A DNA stretch of 64,000 nucleotides. It comes from Sphingomonas sp. IBVSS2. GTDB lineage: Bacteria > Pseudomonadota > Alphaproteobacteria > Sphingomonadales > Sphingomonadaceae. Position numbers and translations under genes: made by a program. The notes beneath the pieces are model-generated. The model was not told the origin of the DNA. It ran no database searches and was given only the letters and a program-made list of their open reading frames with translations. Where the stretch lies: contig NZ_NFUR01000001.1 in NCBI RefSeq assembly GCF_002127225.1, forward strand, positions 683,592-747,591, in the 5' to 3' direction. Numbering within the stretch: the first letter of the stretch is position 1; each line of letters opens with the position of its first letter. Below are positions 14,830 to 23,576 of the stretch, one piece after another.

Positions 14830-16731
14830 ATGCGGGGATTTGCGTTGGCACTTGCCATGTCGGCCTTGTTCGGCGGCTGCGCCGCTCCTGCCGCACCCGC
14901 CAGACAGGATACCACCACCACGATGCGGGCCTTTGCGGACGACAAGGAGCTGGCCGCGTTCATGCGCCGGGTAGCCGCCAGGCAACGTGTCGTCCGGCCC
15001 CGCTCGCCGGTGCTGTATGACATGCCGGTGCCCGCGCCGCCGCCAGCGGCGGTGGCGGCGCCTTCCGAGGCAGCCGATGCGGTGACGGTGACCGGCACGA
15101 AGGCGCCCGGCATCACCAACACCCAGGAAGCCGATGTCGACGAGGGAGGTATCGTCAAGGTCGCGGGCGATCACCTCGTCATCCTGCGGCGCGGGCGGTT
15201 GTTCACGGTCTCGCTTGCCGGGAACGACATGACTCCTGTCGACCATGTCGATGCCTTTCCGCCGGGCACTTCCGGCGATGCCTGGTATGACGAGATGCTG
15301 GTGCATGGCGACCGGGTGATCGTGGTGGGCTACAGCTATGAACGCGGCGGCACCGAGATCAATCGCTTCCGGATCTCGCCGACGGGCAAGCTGCGCTACG
15401 AGGACAGCTATCACCTGCGCTCGAACGACTATTATTCGGCGAGCAACTATGCCTCGCGTCTCATCGGCTCGAAGCTGATCTTCTACACGCCGCTCGATAT
15501 CGATGCGAGCAAGCCGTTCGACGCATTGCCGGGTCTGCAGCGCTGGTCCGGAAAGCAGGGCGCGCCATTCAGCCGTACCATGCCCGCGACCCGGCTTTAC
15601 GTGCCCGAGCCGCTGCGCCGCGCGCCGAATGCCGACATGTCGACGCTGCACAGCGTCACCCAGTGCGACCTCGCGGCGCCGCGCATGACCTGTAGCGCCA
15701 CTGCGGTGCTGGGTTCTTCCTCGCGGACTTTCTATGTCTCCGGGGAAGCGGTCTATGTCTGGACCGATAGCGTTCGTGCCAGGAGCGCCCGGTCCGGCGC
15801 GTTTGTCTATCGCCTGCCGCTCGATGGCTCGGCGCCGGGCGCGGCCCAGGCCTGGGGCGGGCCGGTCGACCAATTCTCTTTCTCCGAGGACCGCGCGGCG
15901 AAGCGCCTCAATGTCGTCGTACGCGCGGACAGCGCCGGCGACGCGATGTGGCGGTCCGAGCGGACCGAAGGCGCCACGGCGCTGCTGACGCTCCCGATCG
16001 CGAGCTTCGGCGACGGCTCGCATGTCGTTCCTGCCGCCGCCTATCGCGCGCTGCCCGTCGAGAAGGACGGCTGGAACTTCCACAATCGCTTCGTCGGCAA
16101 GCACCTCCTCTACAGCGCGGGCGGCTTCAACGAGCATAGCGGCGCGAAGCCCGTCTATGCGGTGCCATTGAACGGCGGGCCGATCGTGCGGATCCCCTTG
16201 CCGCATGGCGTCGACCGGATCGACATCATCGGGGCCGACGCCATCGCCATCGGCAATGACATGAAGGAACGGCTCGGCTTCAGCGCGATCGAGCTGGCCG
16301 GCCCGGTGCGGCTTGGAGACACGTATTTCCTGCCGGCGGCCCATGAGGGCGAACGCCGCAGCCAGGCCTTCTTCTTCCGGCCGGATGACGATAGCCGCGA
16401 TGGCGCATCGGGAATGCTGGGCCTACCGGTTACCCGCGATCTCCGCAATTCCCCGGCCGCGCGCTTCCTGGGGTCGGGGTCGGCGGTCGCCTTTCTCCGG
16501 CGTGATGCACGTCGGTTCTCCCCGGCGGGAGAGTTGGTCGCCAATGCCGAGCGCGCGCGCGACGATGCATGCAAGGCGTCCTGCGTCGACTGGTACGGCA
16601 ATGCCCGGCCGATCTTCCTGGGCGGCCGCGTATTCGCGCTGATGGGCTACGAACTGGTCGAGGGGCGCGTCACGGGCGGGCGCATCGGCGAGCGGGCGCG
16701 GATCGACTTCGCGCCGCATGTGGGACGATGA
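14830..16731 (+). CDS. beta-propeller domain lipoprotein
   Basis: The 633-residue product has an N-terminal lipoprotein-type signal (ALAMSALFGGC, modified cysteine at about residue 17). A short helical and Pro/Ala-rich region runs to about residue 85. A large domain then starts at TNTQEADVDEGGIVKVAGDHLVILRRGRL, which is the opening of the secreted C-terminal beta-propeller family (PF09826 type). Repeated short beta-strand blocks continue to the C-terminus. The function of the family is unknown, and a membrane-anchored binding or scaffolding role is only an inference. The gene stands alone upstream of tRNA-Ser. GGGAGAG lies nine bases before the start. Confidence 0.85.
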   Translation: MRGFALALAMSALFGGCAAPAAPARQDTTTTMRAFADDKELAAFMRRVAARQRVVRPRSPVLYDMPVPAPPPAAVAAPSEAADAVTVTGTKAPGITNTQEADVDEGGIVKVAGDHLVILRRGRLFTVSLAGNDMTPVDHVDAFPPGTSGDAWYDEMLVHGDRVIVVGYSYERGGTEINRFRISPTGKLRYEDSYHLRSNDYYSASNYASRLIGSKLIFYTPLDIDASKPFDALPGLQRWSGKQGAPFSRTMPATRLYVPEPLRRAPNADMSTLHSVTQCDLAAPRMTCSATAVLGSSSRTFYVSGEAVYVWTDSVRARSARSGAFVYRLPLDGSAPGAAQAWGGPVDQFSFSEDRAAKRLNVVVRADSAGDAMWRSERTEGATALLTLPIASFGDGSHVVPAAAYRALPVEKDGWNFHNRFVGKHLLYSAGGFNEHSGAKPVYAVPLNGGPIVRIPLPHGVDRIDIIGADAIAIGNDMKERLGFSAIELAGPVRLGDTYFLPAAHEGERRSQAFFFRPDDDSRDGASGMLGLPVTRDLRNSPAARFLGSGSAVAFLRRDARRFSPAGELVANAERARDDACKASCVDWYGNARPIFLGGRVFALMGYELVEGRVTGGRIGERARIDFAPHVGR

Positions 16732-16881
16732 GTGGAGTCGCCCGGAGCCGAGCGGCGCCTTGGTGGATTCCGGAGGAACGGAATGGGCCACGGTTGACTG
16801 CTGCAAAGGGGTGCCGGGAGCAGCTGCGAACCAGGTCGTGGGAGCGACCCTTGGAAATTCATTCAATACGATAGAAGTAAT

Positions 16882-16972
16882 TGGCGGAGCGGGAGGGATT
16901 CGAACCCTCGATACGGTTTTGCCGTATACTCACTTTCCAGGCGAGCGCCTTCGACCACTCGGCCACCGCTCC
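16882..16972 (-). tRNA. tRNA-Ser (anticodon GGA)
   Basis: Read on the minus strand, the sequence folds as a class II tRNA. The acceptor stem is GGAGCGG/CCGCTCC, the D-arm GGCCGAGTGGTCGAAGGC, and the anticodon stem CTCGC/GTGAG with loop CTGGAAA giving anticodon GGA. A long variable arm (TACGGCAAAACCGTA) and the T-arm GAGGGTTCGAATCCCTC follow. The discriminator G and an encoded CCA complete the 3' end. The long variable arm and anticodon identify serine, reading UCC/UCU codons. No integrase or duplicated tRNA end is seen beside it. Confidence 0.97.
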
Positions 16973-17050
16973 GCATGTCCCGGAAGTTGCGTGCCCTAGC
17001 GATTGGCGGGCCCCTAGGCAAGCAGGTGGTGCCGTGGCACTCTTCGCGCC

Positions 17051-17926
17051 ATGCTGAAGCCGATCCTAGCGCTCGCCGCGTTCGCCGCCCTTCCCGCCAT
17101 CGCCCAGACCGTCGCCGCCCCTTCGCCGGCCGACCCCGCGCCCGCGGACTGGAAGGCGATTCCCGACGACGAGATGTTGGTGATGACGCTGCAGGGCGGC
17201 CACCAGGTCTTCATCCGCCTCGCCCCGCGCTACGCGCCCGCGCACGTCGCCAACATCCGCAAGCTCGCCGAGGCGCATTGGTGGGACGGCACCAGCGTCT
17301 ATCGCGTGCAGGACAATTACGTGACGCAATGGGGCGGCGGCGACGACAAGACCGCGCTCCCGCCCGGCGTGATCGAGAACCCGCCCGCCGAATATGAATG
17401 GCCCGGATTCGATGCCGTGCGGAGCTTCGCTTTCGCCAAGCGCGACAGCTATGCCGCGAAGACCGGCCTCAGCGCCGATGGCTGGCCGCTCGCCAATTAT
17501 GGCGCGACCAGTTCGCTCACCCATTGCTATTCGATGGTCGGCGTCGCGCGCGACCTGGCGCCGTCCACCGGCAGCGGCGCCGAGCTCTACACGGTGATCG
17601 GTCATGCTCCGCGCCCGCTCGACCGCAACATCGCGATCGTCGGGCGGATCGTGGAAGGGATGCAATGGCTCTCCAGCCTGCCGCGCGGCACCGCCCAGCT
17701 CGGCGTCTATGCCAAGGACCAGGCGCCGACGCCGATCCTCTCGGTGCGCCTCGCCAGCCAGCTTCCCGCGGACGAGCGCCCGCACTTCCAGTATCGCGCG
17801 ACCGACAATCCCCGCTTTGCCGCCTGGATCAAGGCGCGCGAGAATCGCGACGGCGCCTTCTTCACCGTGCCGATGGGCGGCGTCGACCTGTGCAACGCGC
17901 TGCCGGCGGTGCGCCGGGCGCCATAG
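17051..17926 (+). CDS. periplasmic peptidyl-prolyl isomerase, cyclophilin type
   Basis: The 291-residue protein has a signal peptide (residues 1-18, ending AIA) and a cyclophilin-like domain from about residue 40 to 235: VMTLQGGHQVFIRLAPRYAPAHVANIRKL, then WWDGTSVYRVQDNYVTQWGG and YTVIGHAPRPLDRNIAIVGRI. The domain is longer than E. coli PpiA because of an insert around residues 95-160. It should catalyse proline isomerisation during folding of exported proteins. Catalytic arginine and phenylalanine positions are hard to assign by eye, so activity is inferred. It is a single gene, followed by a palindrome that may serve as a terminator. Confidence 0.85.
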   Translation: MLKPILALAAFAALPAIAQTVAAPSPADPAPADWKAIPDDEMLVMTLQGGHQVFIRLAPRYAPAHVANIRKLAEAHWWDGTSVYRVQDNYVTQWGGGDDKTALPPGVIENPPAEYEWPGFDAVRSFAFAKRDSYAAKTGLSADGWPLANYGATSSLTHCYSMVGVARDLAPSTGSGAELYTVIGHAPRPLDRNIAIVGRIVEGMQWLSSLPRGTAQLGVYAKDQAPTPILSVRLASQLPADERPHFQYRATDNPRFAAWIKARENRDGAFFTVPMGGVDLCNALPAVRRAP

Positions 17927-17927
17927 A

Positions 17928-17979
17928 CCCGCAAGGTCGTCATCCCGGCGAAGGCCGGATGACGAATTGGTCTTGCGGG
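17928..17979. repeat. palindromic repeat between convergent genes, possible terminator
   Basis: The core CGTCATCCCGGCG-AAGGCCGGATGACG (about 17937-17965) is an imperfect palindrome of a type that is very common between genes in alphaproteobacteria. It is nested inside a second inverted repeat, CCCGCAAG at 17928-17935 and CTTGCGGG at 17972-17979. It lies exactly between the stops of two convergent genes, so a bidirectional terminator or REP-like role is plausible. There is no U-tract of the classical kind. Confidence 0.65.
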
Positions 17980-17986
17980 CCGGAAG

Positions 17987-18586
17987 CTACTTCCCCACCC
18001 AGTCCGCGACCTGGGTGGCGACTTGGTTCGCCGCCTGGTTGAGGGCCTTGGCGACCAGATCGGGCTTCACCTCGGCGAGCGGCGCGCGCGCTTCGAAGCG
18101 GCGCTTCTGGAACTTGGTGGCGTCGTCGCCCTGCACCAGCAGCGCATCGAACTGGACGACCGCCTCGTTGCTGTCGGCATCCACGCCGAACTGGCGCAGC
18201 TCGCCCGAAAGCACGGCGCCGGGATCGATCTGCGACTGGCGATAGCTCAGCACCGGCCGCCCGGTGCGCGCCGAGATGGTGTCGCCCACGAGCCGCGCGA
18301 ACAGGCGCGGCGGCGCTTCCACCCATTGCGCGTCCTTCACATAGGCGACGGCATTCTCGCCCGAATGGACCGGCACGCGCGTCGTCGCCAGTTCGTGCGG
18401 CACCGTGGGGAACAGCACGGTCACCGTGGTGCCCGAGGCCGGCGTCTGCACGTCGCCGGGCTTGATCTGCTCGGCGGCCTCGAGCGTGAGGAACGGCACC
18501 TTGGGCGGCTTGCCGCCAAAGGAGACGCAGCCGGAGAGCGTGGCGGCGAACGGGGCGGCCAGCAGGAGCAGGGCGAGCTTCTTCAT
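17987..18586 (-). CDS. ABC-type transport auxiliary lipoprotein (PqiC/MlaB-partner type)
   Basis: From the ATG at 18586 the protein has 199 residues, with a lipoprotein signal ending LSGC. A domain of the ABC_trans_aux family follows, recognised by ARTGRPVLSYRQSQIDPGAVLSGELRQFGVD and the paired strand AVVQFDALLVQG. Such lipoproteins accompany MCE-type lipid transporters and are thought to sit at the outer membrane. It is the last gene of the four-gene minus-strand Mla-type operon. A GTG at 18598, overlapping the stop of the MCE gene, is an alternative start, but GTGAGG is well placed for the ATG. Confidence 0.85.
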   Translation of the reverse strand: MKKLALLLLAAPFAATLSGCVSFGGKPPKVPFLTLEAAEQIKPGDVQTPASGTTVTVLFPTVPHELATTRVPVHSGENAVAYVKDAQWVEAPPRLFARLVGDTISARTGRPVLSYRQSQIDPGAVLSGELRQFGVDADSNEAVVQFDALLVQGDDATKFQKRRFEARAPLAEVKPDLVAKALNQAANQVATQVADWVGK

Positions 18587-18594
18587 CGCGGGCC

Positions 18595-19560
18595 TCACTT
18601 GTTGGGCTTGTAGTCAGGGAGCTTCGGGCTGCCGACCAGGCTGCTCGCGCCGCCCTGGTCGATCTTGTCGGCGACCGAGGACAGCGACTGCGCCATCTGG
18701 CGCAGATCCTGGATCAGTTGGCCGATCTCGGGCACCGTCTTCTTCGAGAAGGCCTGCACGCCCGGCCGGGCATCGCCTAGCATCGCCTCGAGCGTATCCA
18801 TGCTCTTCTTGGCCGAGGCGATCGTCTGGTTGAGATTGGCGATGGTCGGCTTGACGTCGTCGGCCACCACGCCGTTGGTCGTCTTGGCCAGCTCGCCGAT
18901 CTGCTCGGTGGCGGTGCCGAACTTCTGGATCGCGACCCGCGTCTCGGCAAGCGTGGCGGCAATTTCGGGCCCGCGATCGGCGAGCGCATCGGTCAGCCGG
19001 TTGGTGTTCGCCAGGATGCCGGCGATCGAGGCCTGGTTCTTGTCGCTCATCAGCTCGGTCAGCCGCTCGGTCAGCGTGGTCAGCCGCTCCAGCAGCTTGG
19101 GCGCCGAGGAGAAGATCGCGCCGAGGCCGCCGGGCTTGGTCGGGATCACGGGCACGCCGAGCGGGCATGCCGCCTCGGGGCGCTCGTGGGGGCATTTGAT
19201 CGGCGGCGCGCCCTTCACGGCGCCTTCGAGCTGCACGGTGCTGGGGCCGGTGAAGCTGCTCTGGATCGTCGCGGTGGTGCCTTCGAGGATCGGCACCTCG
19301 TTGCGCACCGCGACGCGCACGCGCACCAGCTGGGGATCGGGCTTCCAGAACTCGATCGACTTCACCTGGCCCGAAGGCACGCCCGAGAACGACACCGCCG
19401 AGCCCGGATTGAGCCCGTCGACCGACTGGCGGAAGAAGATGTCGTACTCGCGCTCGTTGCCGCCGCTCAGCCGGGCGAGCCAGACGATGAACAAGGCGAG
19501 CACCGCGAGCAGGATCAGCACGACGGCGCCGACGAGCACGTGATTCGATCGAGTTTCCAT
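18595..19560 (-). CDS. MCE-domain substrate-binding protein (MlaD-like)
   Basis: The 321-residue protein has one N-terminal membrane segment (about residues 8-29: VLVGAVVLILLAVLALFIVW). The MCE domain follows at about 38-115 (YDIFFRQSVDGLNPGSAVSFSG and VRNEVPILEGTTATI). A long predicted helical region covers residues 150-300, with repeated Leu/Thr heptad-like spacing (LLERLTTLTERLTELM). MCE proteins form hexameric rings that carry lipids between membranes. The start overlaps the stop of the ATPase gene by one base, so it belongs to the permease-ATPase-MCE-lipoprotein operon. Confidence 0.92.
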   Translation of the reverse strand: METRSNHVLVGAVVLILLAVLALFIVWLARLSGGNEREYDIFFRQSVDGLNPGSAVSFSGVPSGQVKSIEFWKPDPQLVRVRVAVRNEVPILEGTTATIQSSFTGPSTVQLEGAVKGAPPIKCPHERPEAACPLGVPVIPTKPGGLGAIFSSAPKLLERLTTLTERLTELMSDKNQASIAGILANTNRLTDALADRGPEIAATLAETRVAIQKFGTATEQIGELAKTTNGVVADDVKPTIANLNQTIASAKKSMDTLEAMLGDARPGVQAFSKKTVPEIGQLIQDLRQMAQSLSSVADKIDQGGASSLVGSPKLPDYKPNK

Positions 19561-20381
19561 CAGCCCCTGTCCTCAGCCCGATGCGCCTTGCTGCCGGCGA
19601 CTGCCGCGCGCCCGCGCGGTCCGTTGAAATATTCCTGGATCCATGGGTGATCCAAGGCGAGCAGTTCGGGAATCGTTCCGACTGCGATCACTTTCTTGTC
19701 CGCGAGCACCGCGACCCGGTCGCAGATGGCGTAGAGCGTGTCGAGATCGTGCGTGATCAGGAACACGGTGAGCCCCAGCGTCTTCTGGAGCGAGGCGGTG
19801 AGCTCGTCGAACGCCGCCGCGCCGATCGGGTCGAGCCCGGCGGTGGGCTCGTCGAGGAACAGCAGCTCGGGGTCGAGCGCGAGCGCGCGGGCCAGGCCGG
19901 CACGCTTCTTCATGCCGCCCGAAAGCTCGGCGGGATATTTGGGCGCGGCTTCGGGCGGCAGGCCGGTCATCACCACCTTGTAGGCGCCGATCTCCTCGAG
20001 CAGCGCCTGATCGAGCTGCGGATAATATTCCTTGAGCGGGACCTGGACATTCTCCGACACGGTGAGCGTGGAGAACAGCGCGCCGCCCTGGAAGAGGATG
20101 CCCCAGCGCCTGCGGATCGCAGTCGCCTCGGTCTCCTCGCGGCCGATGGTGTTCTCGCCGAACACTTCGATCTCGCCCTCGATCGGCGTCTGCAACCCGA
20201 TGATCGAGCGCATCAGCACCGACTTGCCGGTACCCGAACCGCCGACCACGCCCAGTATCTCGCCGCGCCGCACGTCGAGATCGAGCCCGTCATGGACGAT
20301 CTGATCGCCGAAGCCGGTCTTCAGGTCGCGGACACGGATGACGATGTCGTCCCGCGAGGGGGAAGGGGCGGGGTCGCTCAT
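19560..20381 (-). CDS. lipid-transport ABC ATPase (MlaF-like)
   Basis: The 273-residue ABC ATPase has Walker A GGSGTGKS near residue 45, signature LSGGMKKRAGLARAL, and Walker B LLFLDEPTAGLDP followed by the switch histidine in LITHDL. The methionine-lysine-lysine after the signature glycines is typical of the MCE-associated (MlaF/Ttg2A) group. It powers the MlaE-like permease encoded just upstream, and its ATG overlaps that gene's stop (ATGA). The open frame extends further upstream, but the domain begins at the ATG at 20381. Confidence 0.94.
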   Translation of the reverse strand: MSDPAPSPSRDDIVIRVRDLKTGFGDQIVHDGLDLDVRRGEILGVVGGSGTGKSVLMRSIIGLQTPIEGEIEVFGENTIGREETEATAIRRRWGILFQGGALFSTLTVSENVQVPLKEYYPQLDQALLEEIGAYKVVMTGLPPEAAPKYPAELSGGMKKRAGLARALALDPELLFLDEPTAGLDPIGAAAFDELTASLQKTLGLTVFLITHDLDTLYAICDRVAVLADKKVIAVGTIPELLALDHPWIQEYFNGPRGRAAVAGSKAHRAEDRG

Positions 20382-21490
20382 ATCCACCCGATCTGGCTGA
20401 AGAACACGGCGAAGAAGGCGTCGAGCACGATGACCAGGAAGATCGCCTGGACCACGGCGGTGGTGGTGCGCCGGCCGACCTGCTCGGCATCGCCCTCCAC
20501 CTGCATGCCCTGGAAGCAGCCGGCGATGGCGATGATCGCGCCGAACACCGGCGCCTTGATCAGCCCGACCCACAGATCGTCGAGCGGCACGACTTCGCGG
20601 ATGCGCTGGACGAAGGTGATCGGCGGAATGCCGAGCTGCACCCAGCAGAGCAATCCGCCGCCGATGATTCCGATCAATGCCGAATAGAAGCCGAGCAGCG
20701 GCAGCATCGTCACCACCGCGATCGTGCGCGGCACCACCAGCGCCTCCATCGGCGAGACGCCGATGGTACGCATCGCGTCGATCTCCTCGGTCAGCTTCAT
20801 CGTGCCGATCTGGGCGGCGAAGGCCGAGCCCGAACGCCCGGCGACCATGATCGCGGTCATCAGCACGCCGAGCTCGCGCAAGGTGATGCGGCCGACCAGG
20901 TTGATCGTATAGACCTCGGCGCCGAACTGGCGGAGCTGCACCGCGCCCTGCTGTGCGATCACCACGCCGATCAGGAAGCTCATCAGCCCGATGATGCCGA
21001 GCGCCGAGACGCCGACCACTTCGAAGCGATGGACCGTCGCATGGAAGCGGAAGCGGCGCGGATGCGTCGCAACGTTCCAGAAGGCGATCACCGTGGCGCC
21101 CATGAAGCCGAGCAGGCCATAGAGCGTGTGCATCGCGGTGAACACCGCATCGCCGATCTCGGCAAGCAGATGGACGAAGGGGCTCTCCGGCTTGGGCGGC
21201 AGCTCGATCGGATGCTCGGCGGCGACGACCTGGTCGAACAGATGCTGGCTGGCCGGCTGGAGCCCTTCGACCGCCGCTTCCCTGTCGCGCGCGAAGCGAT
21301 GGATGACCCAGGCGCCGACCGTGTCGATCCGCGCGACCTGCGACAGGTCGAGCCGCGCGACCTGGCCGTCGACGCGGTCGAGCCGGTCGGGAAGGTCGCC
21401 CAGGCTGGCGAGCGACAAATTGCCGGTGAAGCGGAGCACCGCCCCGCCGCTGTCGGAATCAACCCGTTCGAAGTCGGCCAGGACGCTCAT
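20378..21490 (-). CDS. MlaE-like ABC permease with N-terminal STAS domain
   Basis: From the ATG at 21490 the product has 370 residues. The first 95 or so form a STAS-like domain (FTGNLSLASLGDLPDRLDRV, then LDLSQVARIDTVGAWVI). The remainder is the MlaE/YrbE permease with about five or six membrane segments and the conserved VAGRSGSAFAAQIGTMKLTEEIDAM loop that contacts the ATPase. In E. coli the STAS protein MlaB is separate; here it is fused to the permease, a known arrangement in other bacteria. It is the first gene of the operon. A GTG at 21499 is an alternative start. Confidence 0.92.
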   Translation of the reverse strand: MSVLADFERVDSDSGGAVLRFTGNLSLASLGDLPDRLDRVDGQVARLDLSQVARIDTVGAWVIHRFARDREAAVEGLQPASQHLFDQVVAAEHPIELPPKPESPFVHLLAEIGDAVFTAMHTLYGLLGFMGATVIAFWNVATHPRRFRFHATVHRFEVVGVSALGIIGLMSFLIGVVIAQQGAVQLRQFGAEVYTINLVGRITLRELGVLMTAIMVAGRSGSAFAAQIGTMKLTEEIDAMRTIGVSPMEALVVPRTIAVVTMLPLLGFYSALIGIIGGGLLCWVQLGIPPITFVQRIREVVPLDDLWVGLIKAPVFGAIIAIAGCFQGMQVEGDAEQVGRRTTTAVVQAIFLVIVLDAFFAVFFSQIGWI

Positions 21491-21551
21491 CGCCGGCACC
21501 TTTCCGCGATTCGGACTGGATCGGCAAGCGTTGCCGCTCGTAGATGCTTCA

Positions 21552-22223
21552 ATGCAGTTTCTCGCAATCTACGACATGGACAAGACCATCACCGCGGCGC
21601 CGACCTGGACGCGCTTCCTGGCCATGGCGGCCCGGTCTCGCGCACCCTGGCGGCTGGCGCTGTTTCCGGCGGTGGGCGTGGCCGGGGTCGCCTATCTGCT
21701 CAAGCTGACCGACCGCGCCGGCCTCAAGCAATTCTCGCAGCGGCTGCTGCTCGGCGGCGCATTGTCTCCCGACGAGATGGCCCGGCTGGCCCAGGCGTTC
21801 GCGGCGCGCGAAGCGGCGCACGGCGTGTTGCCGGGCGCGCGTGCCCAGATCGCGGCGGATCGCGCGGCGGGCTATCGCCTCGTCATGGCGACTGCCTCGC
21901 ACGGCTATTATGCCGCGGCGATCGGGCGCCTGCTGGGCTTTGACGACGTGATCGCAACCGAGGCGAAGCGCGATGGGCAAGGCCGGATTCTCTCCCTGAT
22001 CGAAGGGGACAACTGTTACGGGCCCGCAAAGCTCCGCCGGGTCGAAGGCTGGATGGCGGCACAGGGGATCGCGCGGGACGGCGCCCATGTCCGCGCCTAT
22101 TCGGACCATGTCTCGGATGCGCCCCTGCTCGGCTGGGCGGACGAGGGATACGCGGTCAATGCGCATGGGCCGCTGCGCGCGCTCGCCGCGGAAAAGGGCT
22201 GGCCGCTGCTCGACTGGCGATAG
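21552..22223 (+). CDS. HAD-IB family phosphatase
   Basis: The 223-residue haloacid-dehalogenase-superfamily hydrolase has motif I DMDKT (nucleophile D8, acid D10), motif II TAS in MATASHGYYAA and motif III with the DHVSDAPLL metal site. Helices at about residues 25-60, including a hydrophobic stretch, form the cap of the SerB/PGP-like HAD-IB group. The substrate is unknown; family members act on phosphoserine-like or phospholipid-like monophosphates. It is divergent from the Mla-type operon, 61 bases away, and may share regulatory DNA with it. Confidence 0.88.
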   Translation: MQFLAIYDMDKTITAAPTWTRFLAMAARSRAPWRLALFPAVGVAGVAYLLKLTDRAGLKQFSQRLLLGGALSPDEMARLAQAFAAREAAHGVLPGARAQIAADRAAGYRLVMATASHGYYAAAIGRLLGFDDVIATEAKRDGQGRILSLIEGDNCYGPAKLRRVEGWMAAQGIARDGAHVRAYSDHVSDAPLLGWADEGYAVNAHGPLRALAAEKGWPLLDWR

Positions 22224-22282
22224 TCCGGCGGCGGCGCTCCGGGCGAACCGGGTCCGCGGCACGCCGGGCAAGGGCGCGGCAT

Positions 22283-23539
22283 TCATAGAAGCGCGTCGAT
22301 CGTGTGGATGAGGACGCCGACCAGCCCGCCCACCAGAGTGCCGTTGATCCGGATATATTGGAGGTCGCGGCCGACGGCATTCTCCAGCCGGCCGGTGATC
22401 GTCCGCGCGTCCCAGCCCTTGATCGTGTCGGAGACGAGGCGGACGATGCCGTCGCCATAATCGGCCGCCGCGCCGACCGCGCTGCGCCGGGCGAAGCGGT
22501 TGATCGTCTCGGCGAGCTTGCGGTCCTGCTGCAGGGTGACGCCGAACTGGCGCAGCGTCTCGCCCATCCGGCCGCCCAGCGCCCTGCCGGGATCGCGGGC
22601 GAGGCGGAGCAGGGCGGCGCGGCTCGTCTCCCACAGCCCGTCGATCCAGCGCTGGAAGGCCTGGTTCTCGAGCATCTCGAGCTTGAACGCCTCCACCTTG
22701 TCGCGCAGCTCGGGCTTGTGCTGCAGATCGTCTGCGAGCCGTTCCAGCCCCTCCTCGGCCTTGGCGCGGAGCGGATGGCCGGGGTCTTCGGCCATTTCAC
22801 CGAGCAGCCTGTCGAGCCCCTCGATGATCTTGTTGGCCAGCGTCTCGTCCAGCCCGGTCCAGCGCATCAGCCCGCCGGCGCGGTTGTGGACCATCTCGCG
22901 GATCATGTGCTCGTTGGCGTCGAGCACCTTGGCCGCCCAGCGGATCATGCCGTCCAGCAGCGGCAGGTGCCGGCCATTGGCGATGGCGGCGCCCAGCGCC
23001 TGGCCGAACAGGGGCGCCACGTCGATCGCGCGCAGCCGGGCGGCGATCGCGCCCTTGGCCATGCCGCCCAGCCGCTCCTGGTCGAGCGATTCGAGGAAAT
23101 CGGCGGCCAGGCGCCCGGCGCTGCGCCCGATCCGGCCGTCGGCGTGCACCGGATTGGCGAGCCAGCGCCCCGCCGCGCCCGCCACGTCGAGCCGCTGCAT
23201 CCGCCGGGCGACCACCTTGGGCGTAAGGAAATTGTCGCGCAGGAACTGGGCGAGGGTGCTCGCGATCCGGTCCTTGTTGCGCGGGATGATCGCGGTGTGG
23301 GGGATGGGCAGGCGGAGCGGGTGGCGGAACAGCGCCGTCACCGCGAACCAGTCGGCCAGCCCGCCCACCATCGCCGCTTCGGCAAAGGCGCGGACATAGC
23401 CGATCGCCGGATGGGCATGGTCGAAGGCGCGGGTGAGGAGGAACAGGGCGGCCATCGCCACCAGCAGGCCCGTCGCGACCAGCCGCATCCGGCGCAGGCC
23501 GGCGGGGACCGGCTCGGACGAAAGGGGAGTGCGCAACAT
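22283..23539 (-). CDS. DUF445 family membrane protein (YjiN-like)
   Basis: The 418-residue protein starts at the ATG at 23539, nine bases after GGAG. It has one or two N-terminal hydrophobic segments (LLVAMAALFLLTRAF and the GLADWFAVTALFRHPL stretch that marks DUF445). A long mainly helical body and a final hydrophobic segment (TLVGGLVGVLIHTIDALL) follow. The IPRNKDRIASTLAQFLRDNFLT block is also characteristic. The family's role is unknown, although membrane-associated helical bundles are predicted. It lies just downstream of the RND permease gene on the same strand, 37 bases apart. Confidence 0.9.
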   Translation of the reverse strand: MLRTPLSSEPVPAGLRRMRLVATGLLVAMAALFLLTRAFDHAHPAIGYVRAFAEAAMVGGLADWFAVTALFRHPLRLPIPHTAIIPRNKDRIASTLAQFLRDNFLTPKVVARRMQRLDVAGAAGRWLANPVHADGRIGRSAGRLAADFLESLDQERLGGMAKGAIAARLRAIDVAPLFGQALGAAIANGRHLPLLDGMIRWAAKVLDANEHMIREMVHNRAGGLMRWTGLDETLANKIIEGLDRLLGEMAEDPGHPLRAKAEEGLERLADDLQHKPELRDKVEAFKLEMLENQAFQRWIDGLWETSRAALLRLARDPGRALGGRMGETLRQFGVTLQQDRKLAETINRFARRSAVGAAADYGDGIVRLVSDTIKGWDARTITGRLENAVGRDLQYIRINGTLVGGLVGVLIHTIDALL

Positions 23540-23576
23540 GGTCACGCACTCCCCAATACATCAGACGGGATCAAGT

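Noticed and set aside
14815..16344. A 509-residue minus-strand frame opposite the beta-propeller lipoprotein gene.
   Set aside because: Composition is Arg/His/Asp-rich without a signal peptide or motif, and the plus strand has a lipobox, a ribosome site and a recognisable propeller domain.
16718..16999. A 93-residue plus-strand frame across the tRNA-Ser gene, containing GGIRTLDTVLPYTHFPGE.
   Set aside because: This is the well-known spurious peptide produced by translating the antisense strand of a serine tRNA.
16882..17050. tRNA-Ser as an integration site for a mobile element.
   Set aside because: No integrase, no duplicated tRNA 3' end and no compositional change were seen on either side.
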